This document shows positions 6,890 through 14,099 of a stretch of 32,024 nt of DNA, one piece after another. Numbering within the stretch: the first letter of the stretch is position 1; the number at the start of each line of letters is the position of its first letter. This DNA is from a virus. The stretch spans positions 1 to 32,024 of the IMG/VR virus record IMGVR_UViG_3300007896_000003. One strand, given 5' to 3'. Below the pieces are notes generated by a model. That model ran no database searches. It was not told where the DNA came from and was given only the letters and a program-made list of their open reading frames with translations. The translations under genes were made by a program, and so were the position numbers.

Positions 6890-7867
6890 ATGGCAACATC
6901 AACAAATGAACTCGATATCATAACTAAGGATTATTATGATCTCGAAGATGGAAAAATGGCAAGGGATATTTATTTTGATACTTCATTTTTACTAAACTAT
7001 TTCATCAAGCAGCAAAAAGGAATTTGGGAAAGGCCAACAGGAGGGGATCAGCTTAAAGTATTACTTGAATATGACGGCCAAAATGCAGAATTTTATGAAA
7101 AAGGCGATACCGTCTCATCGGATGATCGTGAGGCAATTACGTCTGTGGCCTTTGACTGGAAACACTGTTATGCGAATGCAACTATTTACCGTATTGATGG
7201 GCTTAAAAACGCCGGTGAATATGCAGTAGTCTCAATGGTGAGTCAAAGGCTGTCAGGGGCACAGAAATCTATTACAAGACTTCTTGCTAGCAGTATCTAT
7301 GATGCCCCGGGTGGTAGCTCAAAACGCCTGACTGGCCTTTTAGCTTGTTGTAATGAGACAGCTACCTTGGCTTACGCCGGTAAAGCAGAAAACGACATCG
7401 TGGCCGCTGATGGCACAAAGCCATGGGAAGGGAAAGTTAATAGCGATGGCGGGGCAATAAGCCTTTCTAAAATCAGAACTGCTTGCTCAACTGCTAAACT
7501 GAGAGACGGTAAAGGTGGAAAGCCTGACATTATAGTAACCACTGAAACGCTTTATAATGTGCTCTCTGATATTCTGCAGGCACAGCAGAGGTTTACTGAG
7601 TCTACTACAACAGTCGAGGCAGGGTTTACAGGATTAAAGTTTGAAGGCAAAGAAATTTTCCCAGATGATTATTGTCCATCCGGTTATTTTTTCGCATTAA
7701 ATTCAAACAATATTGGCTTCCATGTTCACAAAGAAGGTTTGTTTGTAAGAACTAAGTGGAAAACCATCCCTGATTCTCCAGAGGATAAGACCTTAAAGAT
7801 TTATTTTGATGGAAATCAGGTAGTCAACAACAGAAAAGCGCACATTGCGTATTCTGGTCTAACTTAG
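6890..7867 (+). CDS. major capsid protein
   Basis: A 325-residue protein directly downstream of the scaffold, with AAGGAG before its ATG. The N-terminal arm (DYYDLEDGKMARDIYFDTSFLLNYF) and the following mixed alpha/beta stretches with PDIIVTTETLYNVLSDILQAQQRF and GLKFEGKEIFPDDYCPSGYFFALN read as an HK97-fold coat protein: the spine helix, the P-domain and the A-domain strand where a capsomere is built. The LRDGKGGKPDIIVTT...Y segment is a hallmark seen in many environmental phage coat proteins. It is expected to form the icosahedral shell around scaffold and portal. Confidence 0.85.
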   Translation: MATSTNELDIITKDYYDLEDGKMARDIYFDTSFLLNYFIKQQKGIWERPTGGDQLKVLLEYDGQNAEFYEKGDTVSSDDREAITSVAFDWKHCYANATIYRIDGLKNAGEYAVVSMVSQRLSGAQKSITRLLASSIYDAPGGSSKRLTGLLACCNETATLAYAGKAENDIVAADGTKPWEGKVNSDGGAISLSKIRTACSTAKLRDGKGGKPDIIVTTETLYNVLSDILQAQQRFTESTTTVEAGFTGLKFEGKEIFPDDYCPSGYFFALNSNNIGFHVHKEGLFVRTKWKTIPDSPEDKTLKIYFDGNQVVNNRKAHIAYSGLT

Positions 7868-7874
7868 ATTTTTT

Positions 7875-7923
7875 AACCCCTCTATAATCCCACAGGAAGC
7901 GTGGTGGAGGGTTATAAGCTTCC
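7875..7923 (+). promoter_or_regulatory. competing intergenic RNA hairpins after the capsid gene
   Basis: Two folds use the same bases. In one, AACCCCTC (7875-7882) pairs with GAGGGTT (7907-7913) with one bulged C, enclosing CCAC (7890-7893) with GTGG (7901-7904). In the other, GGAAGC (7895-7900) pairs perfectly with GCTTCC (7918-7923). TATAA at 7883-7887 can also pair with TTATA at 7912-7916. There is no T-run, so it is not a simple terminator. mRNA processing or tuning of expression between the abundant coat protein and the next gene is inferred. Confidence 0.45.
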
Positions 7924-7938
7924 GAAGGAGCACGAAGA

Positions 7939-8670
7939 ATGAGTACATCACCAATGAAAAAAGCAGGATTTAGCCAGGGAATTTACCAAACATCTTCAAC
8001 ACAGAAGGAAGCACTCGGGACAAGGAGACTCTTGAAAGATGGGAGAGAGTTTGTTTATGCTCAAGCAGGCGCTTCAGCTTTGGCCGCTGGGAAGCTTGGT
8101 ATCTCGGCGGCTATTGATGCTGCCCACGCAAACAAAGCTATCCTCGCCGCTGTCGCAATTGGGACTACGACCTTGGCAGTAACAGTCACAGCAGGAACAG
8201 CTATAGCGGCAAATGCCTTAAAGGACGGTGCGTTACAAATTAATGACGCTACTGGCGAAGGGTATTCTTACACTATAAGTTCCAACTCTGCTATAAGCGC
8301 ATCCGGCACAATAGTTAATCTTACTCTGGAGGAAGGGATTAAGGTTGCCCTTGACGCTACTTCTGAGTTTACCCTTGTCCATAACCCATGGAAAGGTGTT
8401 GTAGAGAGTACAACTGTCGGCTGTCCTGTCGGTGTACCTGTTGTTGCTGTCCCAGCCCTGTATTATTACTGGGCGCAAACCAGAGGGCTTGCATGTTTAC
8501 TGATGGGCGACACCGTTGCCCTGGGTACAGATGTAATACAGGATACAGCTACCGTGGCAGGTGGGTCGGCTATTATGGCTGCCGCTTCTGTTATCCCAGC
8601 CGTTGCAACCATCCATGGGCTTGCCGGTGTTGATACTGAATATCAGCCTGTAATCCTTAAGATAACATAG
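7939..8670 (+). CDS. head decoration-type structural protein
   Basis: A 243-residue protein next to the coat gene. After a polar N-terminal arm (GFSQGIYQTSSTQKEALGTRRLLKDGREFVYAQAG) it becomes rich in Ala, Val, Thr and Gly and probably forms beta sheets, with ALAAGKLG early in the fold. This pairing of an extended arm and a small beta domain, just downstream of the coat protein, is typical of capsid cement or decoration proteins. No catalytic residue is apparent. It could also be a minor head or spike protein. GGAG stands 9 bases before the ATG. Confidence 0.55.
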   Translation: MSTSPMKKAGFSQGIYQTSSTQKEALGTRRLLKDGREFVYAQAGASALAAGKLGISAAIDAAHANKAILAAVAIGTTTLAVTVTAGTAIAANALKDGALQINDATGEGYSYTISSNSAISASGTIVNLTLEEGIKVALDATSEFTLVHNPWKGVVESTTVGCPVGVPVVAVPALYYYWAQTRGLACLLMGDTVALGTDVIQDTATVAGGSAIMAAASVIPAVATIHGLAGVDTEYQPVILKIT

Positions 8671-8679
8671 GGGGTTATT

Positions 8680-9810
8680 ATGAGTTTAACAATTACAAAC
8701 AAAGAGTTCTCTGTTTTCGGCACTAAAAGGGTTGCGTTTTGCGATGTCGCTTTTGACTCTTCTTACCCAACTGGGGGGGAATCATTAACGCCTTCTGATG
8801 TAGGTTTGTCAGCGGCTACTCATGTGCAAATCTTAGGTAAAAATGGATACACCTTTGAGTATGACTATACTAACGAAAAAGTAAAAGCGTTTGTTAATGC
8901 CCCGCCTATTATTTATGAGGAAAAACATACTGCTGTAGCGAATTTAATCACTTTGGACTATCCCGCGGCATGGATTGTAAATGTATGCCAGGCGGGGCAA
9001 AATATGGCATGGGGTAAAAGCCAGGCGGCTGCCAGCCTTGCAGCTAATACTTTTTGTGTAGTTGGGACTATGGCTGATGGAGTTAGGACTCAGATTTATA
9101 CTGATGGTGCTACTGATGTTGTATATGTCACCTATGTCACACAAGCATGGACAGAGCTTTACGCCCAGTTAGTCCAAGAGGAAGCTGTTACACTTGCTAC
9201 AGGGGCTAACGACCTTGCGAATAAAATGATGGCTTTTGGGTTTTGCGAATCTGCGACTACGGGTGTTTTGCTTCCTGTTGATATTGCCGATACTACGGCG
9301 GCTGGTGAGGTGGGCATTAAGATGGGCTACGCCACTGGCGCTCTTGATATCGAAGCGACACAGAATGGAGAGACGGCGGTAGTAACCTATTTATCTGAGC
9401 CGACAAGTGGGTTCTTGACAGATCGTTTTGTTGAGGATGAAGACCCCGCAAAAGCTGGCGCTGACCCTTACACACAGGCGTTTGATTTTCCACTTCTTTT
9501 GTGGTGTATCTCAGGCGCTCTTACTGTTAATGGTGGGACGACTCAAGTAATTATCGACACAGCTACCACAGCGGCAGCGGGAGAAGCAAGTATTAATTGG
9601 GGGAAAGGCCCGGGCGATTTATTAGCAACCGCAGGGGTCGCTCCTACTGAAGGCTTTGTTTTTGGTTTAAAATCCAATGTCACCGTAACGGCAGGCGCTT
9701 ACATAAAAGGCTACCCATGGGAAATACCTGGCCTTGCTCCTCTTGAAGTCAAGAATGGCGCAGACTTATCAGGGGTTACATCAGTTAAGGTTATGTTTAT
9801 AGGGCGTTAA
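8680..9810 (+). CDS. beta-rich virion structural protein
   Basis: A 376-residue protein starting 9 bases after the preceding gene, behind an ATAGGGGG ribosome site. It is rich in Ala, Thr, Gly and Val with many short alternating strands. The opening (FGTKRVAFCDVAFDSSYPTGGESLTPSDVGL) is a pattern I associate with capsid-associated proteins of environmental phages, often found between the coat and the connector genes. Several internal segments resemble each other loosely (GEVGIKMGYATGA, GEASINWGKGPGD), which suggests a repeated beta domain. A second decoration or head-surface protein is the best guess; no enzymatic motif is visible. Confidence 0.5.
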   Translation: MSLTITNKEFSVFGTKRVAFCDVAFDSSYPTGGESLTPSDVGLSAATHVQILGKNGYTFEYDYTNEKVKAFVNAPPIIYEEKHTAVANLITLDYPAAWIVNVCQAGQNMAWGKSQAAASLAANTFCVVGTMADGVRTQIYTDGATDVVYVTYVTQAWTELYAQLVQEEAVTLATGANDLANKMMAFGFCESATTGVLLPVDIADTTAAGEVGIKMGYATGALDIEATQNGETAVVTYLSEPTSGFLTDRFVEDEDPAKAGADPYTQAFDFPLLLWCISGALTVNGGTTQVIIDTATTAAAGEASINWGKGPGDLLATAGVAPTEGFVFGLKSNVTVTAGAYIKGYPWEIPGLAPLEVKNGADLSGVTSVKVMFIGR

Positions 9811-9827
9811 ACACTTAATATTATTTT

Positions 9828-9861
9828 ATGGTTGAGGTTATTGTAAGGCAGCCTCAACCAT
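9828..9861 (+). promoter_or_regulatory. perfect 10-bp inverted repeat upstream of the adaptor gene
   Basis: ATGGTTGAGG (9828-9837) is the exact reverse complement of CCTCAACCAT (9852-9861) with a 14-base loop. It lies in the gap after 9810 and ends 14 bases before the adaptor start at 9876. There is no T-run, so an RNA processing or stability element is more likely than a terminator. An ATG at 9828, in frame with the adaptor gene, lies inside the stem and has no ribosome site. Confidence 0.6.
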
Positions 9862-9875
9862 CCCAAGGGGATAAA

Positions 9876-10538
9876 ATGGCTATTGAAACAGCGACACAGA
9901 TAAATGATGAGGTTGCAACTATTATCCAAGATTCCTCTTTTGATTTAACAGATACAATTTCATATATAAACAAAGCATTAAAAGAAATATCCGGTCTACT
10001 TTTATTGCCAAAGCTACTTGAAACAGACACTACAATAGACACGGTGCTTTCAACGGCTTATGCCTCACTTCCCACTGATTTTCAACGACACCTGCATTAT
10101 TGTTACTCAGACACAAACAGCATTAAAATCAAGATTTATGGGAGTGTTGAGTTATTATATTCAGATTTTAGCCGACTCGATCTTGAAGGCCGTGTAGTTG
10201 GGGTAGCAAGGCGAGGTGACAGATTATATTACCAACGTATTCCCTCTTCGGCGGAAACGTTAAGAGTTCATTATTACAAAAGCCCAACGATTCAAACGGT
10301 TGGCGGCGACCAAAACGATGCGTTGCCAGAGTTCCTAACCAGACCGCTCCTTGTAAACTATGTGGCAAAAGAAATTTATAAGCTTATAGAGGACGGGGAA
10401 AACGGAGCCAAGACAAACACAAATTATTATAAAAATGAATTTAACGAAGCGATGGCTGAATTAAATCGGTATGTTGGGCCTGAAGCAAGATGTCCTATAG
10501 AAGTTAATGATAGTTTAAATTTGGAGAGTTTTCTATAA
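9876..10538 (+). CDS. head-tail adaptor protein (SU10 adaptor-like)
   Basis: A 220-residue protein that would form the ring below the portal and link head to tail. The N-terminal helices (DTISYINKALKEISGLLLLPKL), the middle strand region (YASLPTDFQRHLHYCY, GDRLYYQRIP, LRVHYYKSP) and the C-terminal helices (FLTRPLLVNYVAKEIYKLIEDGENGAKTNTNYYKNEFNEAMAELNRYVG) match the helix-sheet-helix layout of SU10-type adaptors. I start at ATG 9876, which has AAGGGG 5 bases upstream; an in-frame ATG at 9828 sits in a stem-loop without a ribosome site. The nozzle-like gene starts directly after its stop. Confidence 0.72.
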   Translation: MAIETATQINDEVATIIQDSSFDLTDTISYINKALKEISGLLLLPKLLETDTTIDTVLSTAYASLPTDFQRHLHYCYSDTNSIKIKIYGSVELLYSDFSRLDLEGRVVGVARRGDRLYYQRIPSSAETLRVHYYKSPTIQTVGGDQNDALPEFLTRPLLVNYVAKEIYKLIEDGENGAKTNTNYYKNEFNEAMAELNRYVGPEARCPIEVNDSLNLESFL

Positions 10539-10539
10539 T

Positions 10540-11436
10540 ATGTTGTTATTTAACAATACAACCGGGCTTAAGACTGTCGCTGATCCTACAAGGTTGCCGT
10601 TTGACCCTGCAAAGGGGAACCAAGCACTTGCGGCATGTAAAAATATTGACATTGATGATACCGGCAGAATTTCAAGAAGAAAAGGCACTGATGAAAAAGT
10701 ATCAGGGGATTATCATAGCGGTTTTTCTTGTGGAAATTATGCTCTTTGTATTACAGGAGATGCTTTATCTGTCTTTGAGCCGTCTGATTATTCCGTTACA
10801 GCTATAAGACAAATTACGCCTGGACTTAGAATGTCATATGTAAAAGTTGCGGATAAAATTTATTATACAAATACTGTTGAAGTTGGGTATGTGAAGGATA
10901 GAGTTTCTTATTCATGGACAGCTCCAACTTATGTAGGGCATGCCACAGTTAAAAATTATAGTAATCCTCCCGCAGGGCATATTATTACTTTTTTCAATGG
11001 TCAAATTTATATAGCTATTAATAATTATTTCTATTGTTCTGAGTTAAATTCAAGAAATTGGTTTGAGATGGCAGAAGGATATTACTCTGAAAGCTCAAGG
11101 ATAAGAATGATTGCCCCTGTTGATGGTGGCCTTTTTGTTAGTAACGGCACAGAGATACTATTTTATGGTGGAACAAACTCAAAGGATTTATCACGCAAGG
11201 TTGTAGCTGATTATCCTGCCATAGAGGGGGCGTATGTGCCTTTAATGATGTCTCAGGTCGGTAATCTTGAAATGGGTTATAAGGCTGTTTTAATTGCTTC
11301 TGAACGTGGTATTTGTCTTGGCTTGTCTGATGGTAGTTTGAACAATTTAACAGAGGATACTATTAGTTACCCATCAGCTAATTTTGGTTCATGTATATAT
11401 AAAAATAGAAAATTAACTTTAACATTACAGCCATAG
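10540..11436 (+). CDS. tail nozzle-like structural protein
   Basis: A 298-residue beta-rich protein. The opening GLKTVADPTRLPFDPAKGNQALAACKNIDIDDTGRISRRKGT is the conserved start of a phage protein family found right after the adaptor, where SU10-like phages have the nozzle and P22 has its tail hub proteins. The rest consists of repeated strand units (YALCITGDALSVFEP, DKIYYTNTVEVGYV, GQIYIAINNYFYCSE, GGLFVSNGTEILFYGG, RGICLGLSDGSLNNLTED) that look like blades of a propeller. It probably closes the DNA channel at the bottom of the short tail. The C-terminus KNRKLTLTLQP appears natural. Confidence 0.65.
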   Translation: MLLFNNTTGLKTVADPTRLPFDPAKGNQALAACKNIDIDDTGRISRRKGTDEKVSGDYHSGFSCGNYALCITGDALSVFEPSDYSVTAIRQITPGLRMSYVKVADKIYYTNTVEVGYVKDRVSYSWTAPTYVGHATVKNYSNPPAGHIITFFNGQIYIAINNYFYCSELNSRNWFEMAEGYYSESSRIRMIAPVDGGLFVSNGTEILFYGGTNSKDLSRKVVADYPAIEGAYVPLMMSQVGNLEMGYKAVLIASERGICLGLSDGSLNNLTEDTISYPSANFGSCIYKNRKLTLTLQP

Positions 11437-11447
11437 GAGGTTTTACC

Positions 11448-12185
11448 ATGGCACTTAATTTTTCAACAGGTTTACGAAATGCTTTAGCAAGCCAGAGCGC
11501 AACAAGGCATGTTGCTACTTTAACAGCTACAACGATTAGTGCAGAAGATAATGGCGCAAGTCCTGATACTATCAGTGATAGTGGAAATGGTTTTTTAACT
11601 GCTGGATTTATTCCAAACGCATCTATCCTTGCTTATGGATTCACTGGAGGTATGGCTGCTATCCATGGCCCTTTCATTCCATCTGCTGTAACTGCTGGAG
11701 TAATAACAATTCCAACAGGCAGTACGGCTGCTGATGCCGCAGGTGAAAGTGTTACACTTGTTACATTAGTTGGTGGAACTTTTTTTGATATATTTCAACA
11801 TTCAGTGCTTGATATTTATTCCGGTAACCAACCTGCAAATGCTGATACTGTTGAATCAGGGACAAAGCTCGTATCTATAACAAATGCAAGTGGAGCTTTT
11901 TCTGCAGGGGCAGTAACTAATGGCCTTGTTTTAGATGCTTTTTCAGCTGGAACTATTTCAAAAGAACCCACACAGACATGGTCAGGGAATGGGCTTGCAA
12001 CCGGAACAGCCGGATGGGCAAGATTGTATGATAACAATTATACCACAGGCACAAGTACTACTGCAAGAAGACTGGATTTCCGTGTTGCTGTTTCAGGTGC
12101 AGAGCTTAATTTGACGACAACAAGTATAACGGCAGGCTTACCTGTAAGTCTGACTACCTTTAAACTTACACTGCCTAACGCATAA
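11448..12185 (+). CDS. tail-associated beta-sandwich structural protein
   Basis: A 245-residue protein preceded by a perfect AGGAGG. The start MALNFSTGLRNALA and the second half (LDIYSGNQPANADTVESGTKLVSIT...TWSGNGLATGTAGWARLY...ARRLDFRVAVSGAELNLTTTSITAG) match a familiar environmental-phage family found among tail genes. The family copy I recall goes almost directly from the LRNAL helix to the YSGNQPA segment; here roughly 85 residues (TRHVATLTATTIS...) lie between, which may be an inserted beta domain. No enzymatic motif is visible. A role on the tail or its fibres is inferred from position. Confidence 0.5.
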   Translation: MALNFSTGLRNALASQSATRHVATLTATTISAEDNGASPDTISDSGNGFLTAGFIPNASILAYGFTGGMAAIHGPFIPSAVTAGVITIPTGSTAADAAGESVTLVTLVGGTFFDIFQHSVLDIYSGNQPANADTVESGTKLVSITNASGAFSAGAVTNGLVLDAFSAGTISKEPTQTWSGNGLATGTAGWARLYDNNYTTGTSTTARRLDFRVAVSGAELNLTTTSITAGLPVSLTTFKLTLPNA

Positions 12186-12195
12186 GGAGTGTATT

Positions 12196-12555
12196 GTGGC
12201 ATATACAAACACTTTATTGCTGGATTTATTACCAGAGTATATAAAAAATAACACTAATGTTATGCACGTTTGCAGCGCTTTACCTTCTAATATCACAGAA
12301 TTAGCAAGTTATTCTCTTGGCAGTGTGACAATGGGTATTGCTCATTTCAGCAATATAAAAAGCGGAATAACTACAGGGGGCAGGAGAGTATCTGTTTTAG
12401 ATAAAGAAGTCACTATAACAGCTGCAGGGACAATAAAATATGTCGCTCTTGCTTCTACCACTGTCTTATTCCACGTAGAAGCTGCCACTGCCGTAGATGT
12501 AGTAGTTGGTGACGTTTATAATATTAAGGAATGGGATATAGAAAATACCCCATAA
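12196..12555 (+). CDS. small tail-associated protein
   Basis: A 119-residue protein starting at GTG behind AAGGAG. Its layout, a short helix (MAYTNTLLLDLLPEYIKNN), then VMHVCSALPSNITELASYSLG and GGRRVSVLDKEVTITAAGTIKYVALAS, corresponds to a small conserved phage family usually found beside the gene just upstream. It is predicted to be mostly beta. Function is unknown. Its 3' end is followed by AAAGGAG for the next gene. Confidence 0.5.
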   Translation: MAYTNTLLLDLLPEYIKNNTNVMHVCSALPSNITELASYSLGSVTMGIAHFSNIKSGITTGGRRVSVLDKEVTITAAGTIKYVALASTTVLFHVEAATAVDVVVGDVYNIKEWDIENTP

Positions 12556-12572
12556 TAAAGGAGTTTAGAAAC

Positions 12573-13529
12573 ATGAAAATACAAATTCCACATCCAGTTT
12601 CAATCTGGAATTTGGATGTATTTGATAAAAACGGTTTTTTAAAAACATCTTTAAGGGATTGCCACAATGTAGTTACTGATGAAGGCGCAAACGCTTTTTT
12701 AAATTGTATGTTTCATGGTTCTACACAACTTAACCCTTGGTATATTTTGTTGTTTGAGGATGATTATACTCCAATAGTCACAGACACATACGCTGTTCCA
12801 GGCTTTACTGAGTGTACTGCTTATTCTGAAACAGTCAGGCAGACTTTTGTAGAGAGTGCAGCTTCCAGTAGGTCGTTAGATAACATAAGTAATAAGGCGA
12901 CTGTAAATATAAATGGAACAAAAAGCCTTTATGGCGCTGGCCTTGTAAGTGGCGGTGCAGGGGACAATTTAAAAGGTAACACTGACTCTGAAATATTAAT
13001 AGAAGATTGCGAGGATGCCTGGGATGAATCAGTGGATGCAGATGTAACTTCTACTGCTGATGCTGATTGTCAGGTTGGTAGTTCTTCAGCGAAACTTGTT
13101 GTTGCAGCTGCTTGTGCTGCCGGTGATATCCTTGCCACTGAGGTTGTTGCTGTTGACTTAACTAAAGCTGATAAAATCAGGATGTGGTTAAAATGTTCTG
13201 TTGCTACAAACGCTGGCGATCTACAACTACTTCTTGATGATACAGCGCTTTGCGCAAGCCCACTCGAAACTCTTGATGTCCCCGCTGTTTCTGCGAATAC
13301 ATGGACTCAAGTCACAATGACACTTTCAGACCCAACATTACTTTCTACAATTATATCTATAGGGTTAAAATATACTGTTGATATAGGCGCATGTGATATT
13401 TTTATAGATGATGTTAAAGGCATACTTTCAACATCAGATGGTGTTTTGTATGCGGCTGCAAAATTTACAGCAGCAGTGCCAGTTGAGAATTTAGATGTAG
13501 TAAAAATATGGGCAACATTAACAACATAG
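12573..13529 (+). CDS. tail-associated protein with nested beta-sandwich domain (paralogue A)
   Basis: A 318-residue protein. I start at ATG 12573, 8 bases after AAAGGAG; an in-frame ATG at 12531 lies inside the upstream gene without a ribosome site. Residues 1-139 and 286-318 correspond to the next gene's product, sharing WYI-LFEDDYTP-VTDTYAVP-FTE-TAY-E--RQ, G-TK--YGA-L and Y-AAKF/YCAAKA...PVEN-DV-K. Between them, residues about 140-285 form a separate unit beginning ILIEDCEDAW and ending in CDIFIDDVKGI. That pattern (ED/DD-W opening, SSSAKLVVA, AGDLQLLLDD, TWTQVTMTL, ISIGLKYTVDIG) is a jelly-roll carbohydrate-binding or galactose-binding-like domain. Such a domain would be displayed on the tail and may contact host glycans. 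Confidence 0.6.
   Translation: MKIQIPHPVSIWNLDVFDKNGFLKTSLRDCHNVVTDEGANAFLNCMFHGSTQLNPWYILLFEDDYTPIVTDTYAVPGFTECTAYSETVRQTFVESAASSRSLDNISNKATVNINGTKSLYGAGLVSGGAGDNLKGNTDSEILIEDCEDAWDESVDADVTSTADADCQVGSSSAKLVVAAACAAGDILATEVVAVDLTKADKIRMWLKCSVATNAGDLQLLLDDTALCASPLETLDVPAVSANTWTQVTMTLSDPTLLSTIISIGLKYTVDIGACDIFIDDVKGILSTSDGVLYAAAKFTAAVPVENLDVVKIWATLTT
12990..13427 (+). other. nested CBM-like domain insertion
   Basis: This segment encodes about 146 residues that interrupt the paralogous frame between KGNTDS and STSDGVLYAAAKF. The neighbouring gene lacks it at the equivalent point (GDKVAAGAVMYCAAKA). The insertion keeps the reading frame. Its edges have no obvious direct repeats that I could identify, so it is a domain acquisition, not a recent mobile element. 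Confidence 0.6.
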
Positions 13530-13538
13530 GAGGCGATA

Positions 13539-14084
13539 ATGATACACCAATTAGATAATAAAATTATAACACCAAAAAAGCCAGGATATATAAACACAGC
13601 CCAAGGATGGTCAGTATTTGATTTTGAATTATGGAGAGATGGAAAACTTGTTGATACCTGGTTAGCAAACAACGCTACTACCACAGAAGGCTTTAATAAG
13701 ATCCTTAATGTCAACTTTCATGGCGCTGCTGCAATCACAACTTGGTATATAGCTTTATTTGAAGATGACTATACTCCGTTAGTTACTGATACATATGCTG
13801 TCCCAGTATTCACAGAAAGTACAGCATATACAGAAGCTACGAGGCAAGCATGGGTTGAGGACGCTGCTGCTTCTGCTTCTATAACAAACAGTACAAAAGC
13901 AGCTTTTACTATGAATGCCACAAAGAATATTTATGGTGCAGCGTTAATGTCAAATAATACTAAAGGCGATAAAGTTGCTGCTGGTGCAGTTATGTATTGT
14001 GCTGCTAAAGCTGATACAGTCAAGCCTGTTGAAAATGGTGATGTTTTAAAAGTTGGAGTTACAATTAGTTATCAGAATGTTTAA
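13539..14084 (+). CDS. tail-associated protein (paralogue B)
   Basis: A 181-residue protein with AGGAGG before its ATG. It is the shorter partner of the preceding gene, aligned over nearly its whole length, with the shared core W-I-LFEDDYTPLVTDTYAVPVFTESTAYTEATRQAWVEDAAAS. It lacks the inserted beta-sandwich. The N-terminal 20 residues (HQLDNKIITPKKPGYINTA) are specific to this copy and may be the anchor to another tail protein. The pair may form a mixed fibre or be used at different sites. Function is unknown. Confidence 0.55.
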   Translation: MIHQLDNKIITPKKPGYINTAQGWSVFDFELWRDGKLVDTWLANNATTTEGFNKILNVNFHGAAAITTWYIALFEDDYTPLVTDTYAVPVFTESTAYTEATRQAWVEDAAASASITNSTKAAFTMNATKNIYGAALMSNNTKGDKVAAGAVMYCAAKADTVKPVENGDVLKVGVTISYQNV

Positions 14085-14099
14085 CTAAGAGGTATTTTT

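Noticed and set aside
8388-8633. Cys- and Arg-rich plus-strand frame overlapping the decoration gene
   Set aside because: The Cys/Arg pattern arises from reading GC-rich Ala/Val codons of the real gene out of frame; the ribosome site is absent.
12531-12572. ATG 12531 as start of paralogue A
   Set aside because: It lies inside the preceding gene without a ribosome site; ATG 12573 follows AAAGGAG.
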